Source: Cryptomeria japonica
Lineage: Eukaryota; Streptophyta; Pinopsida; Cupressales; Cupressaceae
Assembly: GCF_030272615.1 (NCBI RefSeq)
Contig: NC_081415.1
Coordinates: forward strand, 417,534,757-417,598,756
Direction: 5' to 3'
Length of the DNA stretch: 64,000 nucleotides
Shown here: piece by piece, positions 34,377 through 47,273 of the stretch
Layout of the letters: each line of letters starts with the position of its first letter
Position numbering within the stretch: the stretch's first letter is position 1
Notes under the pieces: model-generated
Database searches by the model: none
What the model saw: the letters and a program-made list of their open reading frames with translations, nothing else
Told to the model about the DNA's origin: nothing
Position numbers and translations under genes: made by a program

Positions 34377-35448
34377 TATTAGGATCCAAGAACACTGAGA
34401 GGGGGGGTGAATCAGTGTTCTACCAGAATGGAGAAATTTAACCTTATTAATACAAAAACTCAGCAACCTGTAAACATAAAAGCATATAACAATAAGCAAC
34501 AATGCAACCACAAAGATGAACACCATAACACCATAGATTTATACGTGGAAAACCTCAAAGAGGAAAAACCATGATGGGATTGAAGACCCATAATATCTAT
34601 CCACTAATAAGATGAATAAATATTATAATAAGAGGCCTGCACATGCAGGAAGGACAATATCCTAGAGCACACTACTCATCACAAAAGGAGTCTCACTGAC
34701 GATAGAAAACATCACATAACAATCCATAATGAATATTAAACTGCAAGTATAACATCTCGTATGCCTGAGTATAGTTCCGTTTAAGCTCAATACCAGAGGC
34801 CTAAAACCTCTTCCACAAACCCAATTCGATCACCTATGATCAACCAAATCCTCTACACGAATGATTATAACATTGTTTGCTTACATACATGATCTACAAT
34901 GAGATCATACACACATATATATACAAACCCTAGACCTTAAACAATTATGTCAGCCACCTAGACAATAAAATCTATTATAAAATTCTAAAAAAATGTCAAC
35001 CCGAGGACAAACAAATATCATCCAACCCATAAGACATCCCGGAAACACATCGAGAAGTCCAACAACACATTATATTAAGCCGGTCCATAACCTAGATAGC
35101 ACTGGACCCCATTTAGGTCCACACACGCTAAAGCAATGATTCCAATCAGTCAAGGCTTGAACACAATCATCATGAGCATCCTGAATCCCTTCTAGAATCC
35201 ACACCAAAACCACTTATGCATATCAAAAGATCTTCAACAAAGTTTTGTCAGTGAAACCCTCACTGGATCAATAAACTAGGCTTACCAGCATATAAGATAG
35301 CACCCGATCAGCAAATTAATACCAACTGATTGAACATATATGTGAGAAGCATGAATAGTAGATCTAAGCCAATTCCACAGACCAAAGCATACCAAAGCAT
35401 ACTAGATCAGCATGATCTTACTAACCAGAAACCAATTATCATACTGGG
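34377..35448 (-). repeat. Copia left (3') LTR, main part
   Basis: Starts TATTAGGATCC (mutated from TGTTGGGATCC of the right LTR) and is collinear with 40074 to about 41150. It breaks off at 35448 where a solo LTR begins and resumes at 36973. Confidence 0.82.
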
Positions 35449-36972
35449 TGTTGGATCTCAAATCAACAGATTGGATAGGTTCTAAGGAAATGTCAACTCC
35501 TATGATCAAACCCTCTAATTGACTTGGCTAGCTTATAGAGTGAACCTATGTGGTTACTAACTCCCTCACTTCAAGCTCTACAAGACCTAGGCGGTTATAC
35601 CTATTCACTAGTGGCTTTTGATGACTAATGCTTTTTATAACGGATTATTTATCTTAATCTAACTTCCTCCTATCTCAGAATGGCATAGGTTCTTAGGATG
35701 GGTGGCTTTTAGATGAGTTCAAGATTATTGTTGTGGAAGCTATTTGATATTTGTACTTGAAATTTATAAGTATGTATGCTATTGCTAATTGGTTTTATGT
35801 GTCCTGCTCAACTAGTCCTATTGCTTTAATGTAAAAGTAATTAATATGGTAAAGGTTGTGATTTGTGAATGACCAGTGTCTTTCCTGTTATTTGGGATAC
35901 AGAGTCTTATATTTCTCTAGGACTTAATGTATGATTTGTGAGATAGTTTTTAAGCATACCCCCTTTGGTAAATCTGTCAGTTACTATTTCTTATGAGATC
36001 TGCTAAATGTTTATATCATAAACCTCTTGAATGAATTTAACCTTAACCTTAAAGGACCATCCAAGGAAGAACTACAAGGAACAACTATAATTTTCAATTA
36101 GATCCTATTAATCCAAGTTTATAACATAGAAACATAAACTTCACTATAAGAATATGAATAACCTTATCTCCTTTAGATAATATCATAAACAACTGCCTAC
36201 AGAAAATGAAATAACTCACAACACATATGTGAAGGAAAACAACTGATTGTATTAAAAGGTTCAAAATAGTACAATATTATCCAGAGTCTCTCCTATATTT
36301 TTCTCTCACTCTCCCCCTCCTATCTACATTTTTTAACCACTTATATATGTGGTTTAATGGGCACCATACCCCTTTTGGGGTGAAAAGTCACCATTTTACA
36401 TTAAAATTAACAAAACCCTTTGTAATTTATATGCAAACTAGTTAGTTAATAACCTTGCTTTAAGCTATCTTTTGGGTTTTTGTTTGGTTGGCAGCCTTAA
36501 ACTTTAGATATGAATCTGAAACCTTTCGTGGTGGTAGGAAACATCCACTTATAAAATGGGTCTTCATCAAATTTGATATTTGCATACATTTTCATTCCAA
36601 GTCGACATCTTCTTTCATCCAGGTTGAAATAACAGACTTTTCAGCCTTCTTACGGTCTTCTGTATGGTCTACAACCAAAAACACATTGTACAGATCTAAT
36701 ATTTTTACTGGAGCTTGGAAACTTGATTCTATGAAATGGGTATTTCTTATATTTTCATGTTTCATTAATTTTAATTCTTTGTTCATATCATCTTTTCTAC
36801 AGATAAAAAACACTAGTATTTCATGGGGTCCATTGGAATTAATTTATTCATATCCTCCTTTACTCTAGTTGTTCAAAATCATTAATCATTCATTATGTGT
36901 CATTTCCATGAAGTGACCACCATTTTTAATAGTAGGGTGCTTTAAATTATTTGGAAATTTGAAGACCCAACA
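35449..36972 (-). mobile_element. Solo LTR inside the Copia left LTR
   Basis: 1524 bp with inverted ends TGTTGG...CCAACA. There is no matching copy elsewhere in the window and no coding region; small open frames at 36488-36868 are chance. A minus-strand TATA box at 36340-36347 suggests minus orientation. Flanks CTGGG and CCAGG may be a diverged target-site duplication (3 of 5). Absence of the block from 40074-41246 proves it is a later insertion. Confidence 0.65.
36340..36347 (-). promoter_or_regulatory. TATA box of the solo LTR
   Basis: On the minus strand TATATAAG in the context CACATATATAAGTGGTT. A typical LTR core promoter. Confidence 0.5.
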
Positions 36973-37074
36973 CCAGGAAAAACTAGATACCAGTAAACAA
37001 CCAAAGCAGCTAGTGTTGACATCAATGACAAAACATCAATGCAACACATAATAAATTCCTCCAAATTGCCAACA
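36973..37074 (-). repeat. Copia left LTR, remaining terminal part
   Basis: GATACCAGTAAACAACCAAA through CCAAATTGCCAACA matches the end of the right LTR near 41158-41246. The terminal CCAACA is intact here, whereas the right LTR has decayed to TAATA. Confidence 0.8.
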
Positions 37075-37086
37075 ATCTCCCCCTTT
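37075..37086 (-). other. Copia polypurine tract
   Basis: On the minus strand AAAGGGGGAGAT directly precedes TGTTGGCAATTTGG, the 3' LTR start. A second, similar AAAGGGGGAGAG occurs near 37400, possibly a duplicated tract. Confidence 0.75.
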
Positions 37087-37739
37087 GGCATTGAAGGCAA
37101 CACTAGATGTGAAAAACATCCAAGTGCCAATAAATGCCAAAAAAGTCTCCCCTGATGGAAGACAACCAACAATCTCCCACAAAATGACATGACAATGAGG
37201 TTCTAAACCAAATATCTTTGTACCAATTAACCATCCATAGACCTGAACCAAACCCCCCCAATGGGAACAACCAATCTAAAATTATGTTCCTCCTCCTTGT
37301 GCCAATAATCCCCCCCTTAGATTGATATCTCTATTAAGCTTTGTTTATCAAATAAATATCTCTCTGCCTAATGCATATAATTCCTTATGTTTTTCACATG
37401 AATATCTCTCCCCCTTTGACATCAATGCCAAAAATCTGACATAAACATCAAAGAAAAAATTATAAATCCTCTGAACCATACAGCTGACTACTCCCTCTAA
37501 GTAGTAGCACCAACACATCAATCCAGAATGAATGATAGCTCTGATAATGCATATCGTACTGATGCCAAATGGAATCAATCAGGTCTCTACTGGAGGGGCA
37601 GAAAACCTCAACCTGTCTCTCAAATGCTCAAATGATTCCTCAAACCAATCTGACTTCATTTGCTTCCACCTACTCCTTCATAAAATTATACTTGATATAA
37701 ATACTGGATTCTTTGATATGTCCATAGAAAATAAGTTAT
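37087..37739 (-). other. 3' untranslated part of the Copia element
   Basis: No coding region is supported. It contains the second purine tract and low-complexity sequence. Confidence 0.55.
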
Positions 37740-38720
37740 CACAGTGAATAACTACCAGTACATTACAATCCAGCTTTATATCCTTCAACATATGCTTCAT
37801 CCATAGAGCTTGTGTACAGTTAGTAGCAACATCAACATACTCAGCTTTAGCAGTAGATAAAGAAGTACATGACTACTTCTACTGATCCAAGAAACATAGC
37901 TTCATTGGATGAGCCTATCTGGTTACCTATATCTCTAGCCCAATCCGCATATGAACATGTTCAAGGTGTAAAGTCATCATAAAACAAAAACCATACCAGA
38001 AAATCCTTGAAAATATCTAAAAAACCCTAGCTACTGGAGCAAGGATTCAACATAATCAATTCCTTCCTTCTGAGAAATCCATTGCAAGCCAGTCAAGCCT
38101 TAATTCCAATAACATCCAAGTCCACATGTTGTCATTTTCTAACTGATCCAATTCCTCTTCGATAGATTTCATCCAACATTCATCCTTACAAGCTTCAATA
38201 ACTGATACCATTACAATTAAAGAAATTAAGCATACCTCATCAACTGACAACCTTCTTCTTGTCCAATTATCTAATCTTTTGAATGATTCATCCTTACATA
38301 CCTAGGAATCTTTTGATTCTATGTTCCTCTTCCCTGATATTCAGTTACTGTTGAATTTTCTGATACTACTAGAGTAATTGGTTCAACATTTTGTTCTAGT
38401 AAAGGTGTTACTAGTTCATTTCAGACCATTTCTACTACCGATTCTTGTTCATAAATTTTGATTTGACTTCTATTCATCTCATCCACCTTGACATTAGTGC
38501 TTTCCATAGTTCTCTGCAATATTTTGTTATAACATCTATATCCTTTGCCTTCATTAAAATAACCAAGAAATATTCCTTCATCAAATCTAGGATCAAACTT
38601 CCAAATCACTACTAGAGATTCTGAAATACTTAACTATCAACGTATGACCAAACCATGACTCATAAAGTGACTTACCAATAAACCAAACTAGATCCAATAT
38701 CCAAGATCCAACAAATCTTT
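37740..38720 (-). pseudogene. Copia pol remnant: integrase tail, RT start, RNase H end
   Basis: Read on the minus strand: near 38680 LYESWFGHT and VKYFRIS, then 38609-38421 with KFDPRFDEGIFLGY and GKGYRCYNK (integrase C-terminal part), then 38250-38056 with ECWMKSIEEELDQLENDNMW (start of RT). By about 37880 it is already in RNase H with AKAEYVDVATNCTQALWMKH. The RT palm, including its YVDD box, and the integrase core are absent. Large internal deletions therefore removed most of pol. Confidence 0.8.
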
Positions 38721-38829
38721 TTCGGTTAACCTTCAAATTGGCTTCCAAAGATCTAAAATAGGCTTTCAAACCACTACCAGGGGCAATGCAAGATCTATCA
38801 TCAATTTGCCTCCCCCTAAGGCAAATGCC

Positions 38830-40043
38830 TTAGTTACCAAATGAGTTTCCCATTGGTGTAGGAGCATTCTGCTCTATCGGTTGAGTAACTAGGGTATATC
38901 CTTCAACAAAATGAACATTTGGGTCAATTGATTCTGCCGATTGAGCCTCGGACTTCATAACCCAATTCTTCTCATGCTCGTTCCAAGTGTCATCAACCTT
39001 TTGCTTTCCCTTCTCATTAGATTTATCACTTCCTATCAGTAGGTTCTTGCTTTTGCAAAATTTAGCAATATGTCCTAGTTTGTTGGATGCATAACAAGTG
39101 ACATTGTTCTTCTGAATTGCTTTACTGTAGCCTTGACCATTCCTTGACCTGCATTGATTAGCCATATGTCCAAACTTTCTACATGCATGACATTTCACAT
39201 TCATTATACAATCTTTTTTCTTATGACCATACTTCTTACAATTTGAACACTAGCCGGGAATTGCATTATTATTTTGATTTGCTCTATTCCTACAATGTCT
39301 TTCCATATGACCAAATTTATTGCAAATAAAGAATCTACCATTAAATTTATGTGCATTGGGTTGCCTTACCGATGTCCTCTGATTCTGGTTGACCTTTTGA
39401 CTAGATTTGTTATCTTGATTTGTAGTACCAGAGCTTTCTCCATGCTCAAATCCAAGACCTCTAGTGTCTCCAGTGTCCCTTTGATCCTTCAATAATTCAT
39501 CAAGCTTAGAAGAACTAACCTTGAAATTATCTTTGTGTTCATTTTCAATAGTCAGATCATCTCTTAGGATTGTTACCATTCTTTCCAATTCTTTCTCATT
39601 GTTTTGTGATTGCACCAATTCAGTTCTCAACACATCATTTTCATGAACCAACCGGATGCATTCTTTAGATTTGTCTTTCAGATGTATAGAAATATTTTTT
39701 TCATTCTTCTTCCGGTCTTTAATCTCCTTGGACATCCTCATAGTTAGTGCTTGCATTTCATTCTTCATGAAAATATTCTCCTGACTCAGCTTCTGACATT
39801 GTTCCTTAATTGCATCCTTCTCTTCATCATCTTGATTTTGTAAAAGTTCCTTCCTTTTAGCTTGGGAAGATGACAACCTATCCTGCAGAGTAAAAATGAA
39901 TTTCTTCATAGATCTCAACTAATCTTTCATCTTCATGTTCCTCAATCTTTTATCATCATAGTCTTCAAGTGCTACTTGAAGTTGCTTCTTTAACCTTATT
40001 TCTATAGATTCTGGATACAAGATCTTCCTCAAGCTATTTGACA
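38830..40043 (-). pseudogene. Copia gag: long coiled coil plus four zinc-knuckle motifs (two intact)
   Basis: ATG at 40043 opens a single frame to 38830 with TAG stops at about 39921 and 39252. Residues about 45-190 are a strongly charged, heptad-like coiled coil (QALTMRMSKEIKDRKK). Then come CCHC knuckles: FFICNKFGHMERHC (first Cys is Phe), CSNCKKYGHKKKDC (intact), CHACRKFGHMANQC (intact), and CYASNKLGHIAKFC (second Cys is Ser). I do not see the usual N-terminal Copia capsid domain, so this gag is either N-terminally truncated or unusual. It would bind element RNA. Confidence 0.75.
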
Positions 40044-40058
40044 TACTCTGAGGCACTA

Positions 40059-40071
40059 GGATCCGATACCA
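40059..40071 (-). other. Copia primer-binding site (tRNA-Met type)
   Basis: On the minus strand TGGTATCGGATCC two bases after the LTR end. Close to the standard TGGTATCAGAGCC. Confidence 0.8.
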
Positions 40072-40073
40072 AT

Positions 40074-41246
40074 TGTTGGGATCCAAGAACACTGAGAGGG
40101 GGGGAGGGTGAATTAGTGTTCTACCGGAATGGAGAAATTTAACCTTATTAATACAACAACTCAGCAATCGGTAAACATAAAGCATATAACAATAAGAAAC
40201 AATGCAACCACAACGATGAACACCATAACACCACATATTTATACATGGAAAAGCTCAAAGAGAAAAAACCACGGTGGGATTGGAGACCCACAATATCTAT
40301 CCACTAATCAGATGAATAAATATTACAATAAGGGGCCTACACATGCAAGAAGGCCAATAGCCTAGAGAACACTGCTCATCACAAAAGGAGTCTCACTGAC
40401 TATAGAAAATATCAGACAACAATCCAAAATGAATATTGAACTGCAAGTATAGCATCTCCTATGCCTGAGTACAATTTTGATTAAGCTCAATATGAGAGGC
40501 CTAAAAACTCTTCCACAAACCCAATTTGATCACCTATGATCGACTAAATTCTATACATGAAAGATTGCAACATTGTTTGCTTCCATACATGATCTACAAT
40601 GAGATCATACACATATATATACAAACCCTAGATCTTAAACAATTAGGTCGGCCACCTAGACAATAAAACCTATTACATAATTTTAAAACATGTCGGCCTG
40701 AGGCCAAACAAATATCATCCAACCCATAAGACATCTAGGAAACACATCGAGAAGTCCAACAATACGTTACATTAAGTCGGTCCATAACCTAGATAGCACC
40801 AGACCCAATTTAGGTCCACGCACACTAAATCAATTATCCCAATCAGTCAAGGCTCTAACATGATCACCATCACCATCCTGAATCCCTTTCTAGAAGGCAC
40901 ACCAATACCACTTATTTATAGTATCAAAAGATCTTCAACAAAGCTCTGCCAATGAAACCCTTGCTAGATCAATAAACCAGTCTTACCAGCATATAAGATA
41001 GTATCCGATCACCAAATCAATACCAACTGACTGAACATATATCTAAGTAGCATGAATAGCAGATCTAAGCCAATTCCACAAACCAAAGCATACCAGAGCA
41101 TACCAAATCAACATGATCTTACCAACCAGAAACCAATCATCCTACCGGGACCACCCAGATACCAGTAAACAACCAAAGCAGCTAGTGTTGACATCAATGA
41201 GAAAACATCAATGCAAAACATAATCAATTCCTCCAAATTTCTAATA
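40074..41246 (-). repeat. Copia right (5') LTR
   Basis: 1173 bp. Its plus-strand left edge is TGTTGGGATCC; its right edge has decayed to TAATA before the CCATC duplication. It includes a G-rich run GAGGGGGGGAGGG near 40093. Related over its length to the solo LTR at 47274-48496. Confidence 0.85.
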
Positions 41247-41251
41247 CCATC
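41247..41251. repeat. Target-site duplication CCATC, right copy
   Basis: CCATC also sits at 34372-34376, exactly at the other end of the Copia element. Confidence 0.8.
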
Positions 41252-41528
41252 AACATCAACATTGTTCATTTTGTATGACCACTCCTTGTATTTTGAGAAG
41301 ATGAAGTCTTCATCAAAAGACTAAGTTGAAGAAGAGAAAACATAGTCCTAGGGCCTTTACCAAAATTCACTGCTATAGAGGTATATTAATGCCCATTGGT
41401 TCTCGATCTTGAAAAGGCAAGGAATTGGATCCACAACCAGAATCTAGCATGAGTCATAGGAAATCCAACCCTTTTGATGAATACACGAATATGTAAGAAG
41501 AGGAGATCATTAAAGAACTCATCCAACA
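41252..41528 (+). other. E2 leader, last part
   Basis: Continues the E2 leader after the Copia insertion up to the degenerate gag. Nothing recognisable. Confidence 0.5.
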
Positions 41529-42521
41529 ATGCCAACAAAGTGCCACTTCCCAAAAGCTCATGGAAAGGCCTATAGACTCAGACAAACAAAGTTACCTCCT
41601 CACATGCCAAATAGCAAAGGAATCTCAATGCCTGAGGATTTTGACATAGAAAATTTAAAGAATGAAAGATTCCCAAGACAAAGGTCAAGGACCTACACAT
41701 TCACTCCGAATCAAGAAAATATGAGAGGATAGGACACACATGATCAAGACAACACATGCAACCGAGATGACACCCGTGATCATGATGACATTAGTGAATA
41801 GGGGGATACCCGTCATCGAAGGTCCAATGAAGGAAATGTTCCCCTAGCTCTTATTACACAATAACTCCAAGCACTCCAATGACAAATGCAAGATATGCAA
41901 CAACGGTCTACAACAAGGTATTCTTTGGAGGATATTTGTCCTTACCCTTTTCATAGGAGGCTAAACATGATACCTTTCCCATCATATTCAACTATACCAA
42001 AGTATGATAAATACGATGGTAAGAGTGATCCCTGTGATCATGTCAGGGAATTTTGTACTATGAGCTTAGAGTGTTCTCATAATGATACATACATGATGAG
42101 GCTATTCCCAAGAAGTTTGGGAGGGAAAACAATGGAGTGGTTGTCAAAACTCGCACCTCCCATCACATCATTTGATGAGTTGGTGAATAAATTCATTACA
42201 CAATACTCCTACAATATCAAACATGAGATCAATATGCTTGACATATGCAACATGAAGCAAAATAATAATGAAACATTCATGGTGTTCTTACAATGATGGA
42301 GACATATGGTCTCAAGGTACCCACATGATGTACCTGAAAAGGAAATGATGGAGATCTTCATAGACAATTTAAATAGTGAAATGAGTTATACTCTCAAACT
42401 ACAATGTCCACCTACTTTTGCAAAGTTGATAAAAAAATGGCATCCAAGTAGAGGAAGCCTCCATCAAGAAAAGGACCTTGAAGTTCTCCAAGGAAGGTGT
42501 TAGTTCATTAAGCAATAACAC
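41529..42521 (+). pseudogene. E2 gag, first part (interrupted by element D)
   Basis: One frame with several stops, homologous to E1 gag: YSLEDICPYPF, PKYDKYDGKSDPCDHVREFC, MRLFPRSLGGKTMEWLSKL, NKFITQYSYNI and HDVPEKEMMEIFIDNL. This is the capsid core of a Tat-type gag. A TGA near 42296 splits it. Element D entered at 42521/42522, and gag continues at 51315. Confidence 0.85.
42517..42521. repeat. Target-site duplication AACAC, left copy
   Basis: AACAC at 42517-42521 and again at 51315-51319 bracket element D. Confidence 0.85.
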
Positions 42522-43710
42522 TGTAATGGTGGAAAAATGGTGAATGATAGATCAAGAAGGAAACTACCCTTTCCCTCAAAGAGAGATGAGAGTTTCACTA
42601 TTGATTACCATTCAAGCACTTTTCACCATGTTACCTTAGAAAGAGGAGAGGATAATTCACTAGATTCAATCTCCACATGAAGATGGTAGATTGAATTCTG
42701 AATGAATTGGGAATGATAAGTTGATCCCCTCTTCCTTATTTGAAATGGAAAGGAATTGATTGAACTATGTAGTGAAAAAGTGACAAAGAATTGATTATAA
42801 CTTGAAATCAGATTATGGGATGAAGTTGTGCACCTGGATCCAATAGTAAAATGGCGAGATGAAGCCACCCTGTGAATTTAAGGAAAAGTTGCCTGAACTG
42901 TGGTGGGAATGTACACGGTCCTCCAAAAAATCCACGAAATGAAAAGGATTTTTCTGCCTCTGCAAATGAAGCCCGAATCTGAAAGTACAACTGCGCACCT
43001 ACAACCTACACACAAAAAAGAGAGGAAAATGTGTTGGGATTGAGGGTTTACCTTCAGGTCAAACCCCGGTTTTGGAATTAACCAGGTAAGGAAAGAAAGT
43101 ACTTGCAAGTAGCTATTGATGAAAGACTGAATTGTAAATCACTTCAAGGGAGGTTGTAGTAGCAATGTTGATAGAAATTCTTGTGTGGAATTGAATGTTG
43201 AAATCAGTCTCCTCTTCAATGGTTGAATCTTTGACTTGAATGCAAAACCTAGCCTTGAAGGGAGACTTGAGAATGCTCAATGCTGGAAAAGAATGCTTAA
43301 ATGCTCTTGAATGCCTGATCACTTGTGCACACTCCAATCTTATCCAACTTCAACTTATTGAACTTCAACTTATACAAATGAGAGGATGAATCCCCCTTAA
43401 ATACATGCTAGTGGATCTGATTTTCATCATGGGCTAACATCAGGGGGGTTTCCTGCCTGAGGCATAACTAACAATGCAACCCTAGCAAGGGACCTGCCCC
43501 AAAATAGGGTAGGGATAGAGGCTCCATGCCCCTATCCTACCCCTTTCTCCAGAGAAGAGTGTAGATGGGGTGTTGTAGAGGCAAAGGAAGAAGTTATTTT
43601 CACAAGTTGAGAAATCTGCAGTCTCTGATCAGACCAGAGGATTTGAACTTGCATGCATGGGGACCCTAATGTAGTTGAAAATTACTAGGATCATAATTTA
43701 TGACACTACA
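42522..43710 (-). repeat. Element D left (3') LTR
   Basis: 1189 bp. On the minus strand it starts TGTAGTGTCATAA and ends CCACCATTACA. A TATTTAAG box on the minus strand at 43396-43403 could be the core promoter and is preserved in the other LTR. Confidence 0.9.
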
Positions 43711-43726
43711 TTTAGCCCCCACTTTA
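43711..43726 (-). other. Element D polypurine tract
   Basis: On the minus strand AAAGTGGGGGCTAAA directly precedes TGTAGTGTC. Confidence 0.75.
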
Positions 43727-44969
43727 GTGGGAGTATAAGCGTACGGCAATACTATCGGTAAAGTTGAAGGAAACAAGATTGAAATACTTTTACCATGTCA
43801 AGGAGGCAAGATGCACCAAGCCCCCAGTGGACCTAGGATCTTATGACTTCGATTGAAAAAGTAAAAGGGAAGATCGAGAAGGGGAGAACCATGATTGCAA
43901 GTATAAAATTTCCCTTCACTATGAGTCATGAAAGAAAGGATACAAAAGATTACAAAGAAAAACAAGGTTCACTAAGTAATTCTAAGTATAACAAGAAGGA
44001 AAATATGAGTGGAGTGTATGCCCCCATATTGTAGCGATCGCGCGTGCCTTATCAGGAGTGATTTCTTTAAGATAGGATACACCCAAGAGAGAGAGAACAA
44101 ACGAAGCACGTTATCAGAAGGATTTAGCCCCTAATCGAGGTATAAACCCAAGGATAATAAACACAAAACATGAGGTAGTGTCACTTTTCTCGGGGTCAGT
44201 ATGTTGTATGATAAATTATGTATATCATGTATGTATATATAATAATCTTCATTCCCCAAAAAATAACACTACCTTAGAAGAAAGGGAAGAGAGGATGTCT
44301 TTTGAGTCAACATGAGAGAGACCAAGAAAAGATCTCAATGCTATGCATCATCCCCAAGTAGACATTAAGGGAACAATAGAAGAACATGGATACACATAGA
44401 ATAATGGTTACAAAAGAGAAAGAAAGGAGAGAGAGAAAGATCTGCAGTGCTAATATTGCTAATCTAGCATGACATCTTCCTCTCGATCTTGGTGATCACT
44501 ATTTTGGGAAGGCGAGAAACATGCCAGAGGGGCAATATCGAGCACATTAGATGGAGCTATCACAAGATCCAAACAAAGACTATGCTCATGTTGTAAGTCA
44601 CTTTGTTCGATTCTAGGAGCTAGGATTAGGGTTTATGAAAACTCATCTGATAAATGCTTGTCCACATCAACATACTCATACTCACTGTTGTAAGTATTAG
44701 GAGTTGTATTACCATTATGAATAACATTTTCACCCATTTCTTCATCAAAGTTCAGAGAAAGAGGAGAAAGAACATGAATAGGAGTAAAACTATCACATGT
44801 TTTATGCAACCTATGATTTGGAGATGTAGGTTTAACATCTTGTTTAGGAGAAAAGAGAATCATGTCAACTATCAGAGTTTGAGGAGATTGAGTATTTTGA
44901 GGGATAGCTTCACGAGCTTGAACATGGCATCTTCATCGATGTTCTCTATCACAATGATTCTGTCGAGTC
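43727..44969 (-). other. Element D region downstream of protease, no pol
   Basis: On the minus strand a short open piece 44863-44633 is Asp/Glu/Asn-rich (EYEYVDVDKHLSDEF) and probably the tail of the polyprotein. The rest is non-coding. There is no trace of RT, RNase H or integrase motifs on either strand, which is the basis for calling D non-autonomous. Confidence 0.65.
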
Positions 44970-47268
44970 TTAGTGGAAGGCTGAGAAGGAGGAGGAACAC
45001 TTGAAAAAGTAGGAATGTTTCTCTCCTTGATAGTGGACCTTAAGAGAAGGTAAAGTCACATCCATAGGTATAGGTTGACAATCTTCCTTAGGAGGGAGAT
45101 TAGTTCTATCCATGAGGGGAAGAACCTCATCTTGAAGAATAATAGGAATGCCAAGCGCTAGCAATCTAGGTTGACTTAAGGATAAGAACATATCATTCTT
45201 CCATTTTTTATAAGATTGAAAACGAGAATTGCTCCTTGATGGAAGAGATTGAAATTGTTTAGGCCAAAAGAAATCAATAGGAACATTGAGGCTTATTTCA
45301 GATGGACCAAATAAGCTATGGTTCATGGTTATGATTTCTCCATTGTGAGGAAATTTCAAACACTTGTGTATTGGAGAAGAAATAGCCTTCAAGGAAGATA
45401 GCCAAGGATAGCCCAACTTCATATGAAATTTCTCAGAAGAAGGTATGATAACAAAGTCAACATCCATGGATTTGGCATGAAATTCAACAGGAAGGGTGAT
45501 AGAACCAATGGTAGGACAAGAGAATCCATCAAATAACTTCACAACCACATTAGAAGTATCATGTATTGGCTTATGTAATTGTAAAGTGAAAAGACACTCT
45601 TCAGTTACGATATTAACCATGCAAGAGGGATCAATCAGGGCACCACGGAAAGGGATATCCTTAACCTTTGCAACTATGTTAAAGGGCCATCTGGTGATCT
45701 AATGGTCTCGCTAAGGTCAAATGTAATAGAAGGATCCTTAGAAATATCTTGTGTTTCTACCATACTAACCAAGTTGGGTACCATAGAGGTGAATACTTCA
45801 GAAGAGAGAGAATTAGGCACAATCTCATTAAAGTTAGAGGTATGAGATGGAAAGGATTAGTGAAAATCTTATTATTTTGATTAGGAGGAGCTACTGATTT
45901 GTTCCCTTTATCATTCACATTTTCCATAGATATAGTATTATTATCAATCAAATCTTGAATCTTATTCTTCAACGCAAAATATTTTTCAGTATCATGACCA
46001 GGTTGATGATGAAATTGACAAAAGGAATTGTTATCAAAATAATGAGATGCAAGTTTGGAAGGATCAATTGGTTTTATAGGAGGAATTTTGATAGCATCTA
46101 TGTGCGATAACTGAGACATAATACTATGTAAAGATTCATTCAAAGGAGTAAACTATCTTTCTCTTTGGAAAAATTTAGAAATAGAAGGCACGCCTGTTGT
46201 AGCATTCACATGGTTGTTGTTGATTGGATCATTGAACTTGATGAAGTTTTTTGTTGGTTTGAACTTCACAAATAGTTGTTGAACACTCTCCCCCTTATCA
46301 CTCAAAGTCATAGGAGTAGATTGATCCATTTGACTCACAACCAGTTGATAATTGTGGAGTGTTGTGCACAACTATGGAAAGGAAATCAGACAAAAGAAGC
46401 TTTTCCTGATATCTTTTTGTAAATTAGAAATGAAATTTCTTTGAATATCATTATTAGGTACATGAAAAGAAATTTGAGCTCACAAATGCTTATATCTACC
46501 AATAAAATCAATCACTTTTTCTTTAACACCTTGTTTACAATGCATTAAATTAGTCAAAGTGATTGTAGGACCAATATTGTTTTGAAACTGTTGGATGAAA
46601 GCTTTTGCCAGTTGTTGAAAAGAAGTTATAGAGTAATAAGGTAGAGAGAAATAGCATTGTAAGGACTTATCTCTTAATGTTCTTGTAAACAATTTTGCAA
46701 GCAATCGTTGATCATAAGCAAAATCAGTACCCAAGGTTTGAAATATTTTGACATACGTAAGAGGATCAACTTTTCCATTATAAAGTTCCAATTGAGGGAT
46801 CTCAACATGTTTAGGTGTCATAGCTTTAACAATATCAAGAGAAAGTGGGCTCACAACATCAAAGGTGGGCACATTAAACTTGGATTGACTCATAGAAGCA
46901 ATTTTTTGTTGTAAGGAAGACACAATTTGGGCAAGATTGTTGATTGTCATTTCTATAGAAGAATTGATGTTAGACATAGGTGATTGAGAAGGTGGTGTTA
47001 TATTATTGAAAGATGGCATGGACTGAGAATAAGTTGGTGGGACATTATGATAAGTAGGCATGCGTGATGATTGTGTAGGAAAAGGGACACTTAAAGGAGG
47101 AATAAAATTGTTGAATGAATTGCCCCCTTGTGTCACACTGATTGGTTGAGGAATAATAGGAATATTCATGGAAGACAAAGGTAACGATGGAGGATTAAAT
47201 GAAGAAGAGGGATTGCCCCCAAGACCCATGGTTGTAGGAATGACATTTTGAGTTGAAGTATCCATGAT

Positions 47269-47273
47269 GTTAG
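47269..47273. repeat. Target-site duplication GTTAG, left copy
   Basis: GTTAG at 47269-47273 and 48497-48501 bracket the solo LTR exactly. Confidence 0.85.

Larger units (their letters stand above)
34377..41246 (-). mobile_element. Copia-type (Ty1) element, minus strand, internally deleted, nested in the E2 leader
   Basis: Right LTR 40074-41246 is the 5' LTR of the minus strand. The left LTR is 34377-37074 and is itself interrupted by a solo LTR. CCATC flanks both ends (34372-34376 and 41247-41251). A primer site TGGTATCGGATCC next to the right LTR and a purine tract AAAGGGGGAGAT next to the left LTR fix the orientation. Inside are a coiled-coil gag with zinc knuckles, then an integrase tail joined to RT and RNase H fragments. 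Protease and most of integrase are deleted, so the element is defective. Confidence 0.85.

Noticed and set aside
36488-36868. 126-codon plus-strand open frame as a gene
   Set aside because: Lies inside the solo LTR, has no domain, and the surrounding composition is non-coding.
42623-43337. Several minus-strand open frames of 60-81 codons
   Set aside because: They lie wholly inside the element D LTR and recur as equivalents at 50242-50971 in the other LTR; no coding evidence.
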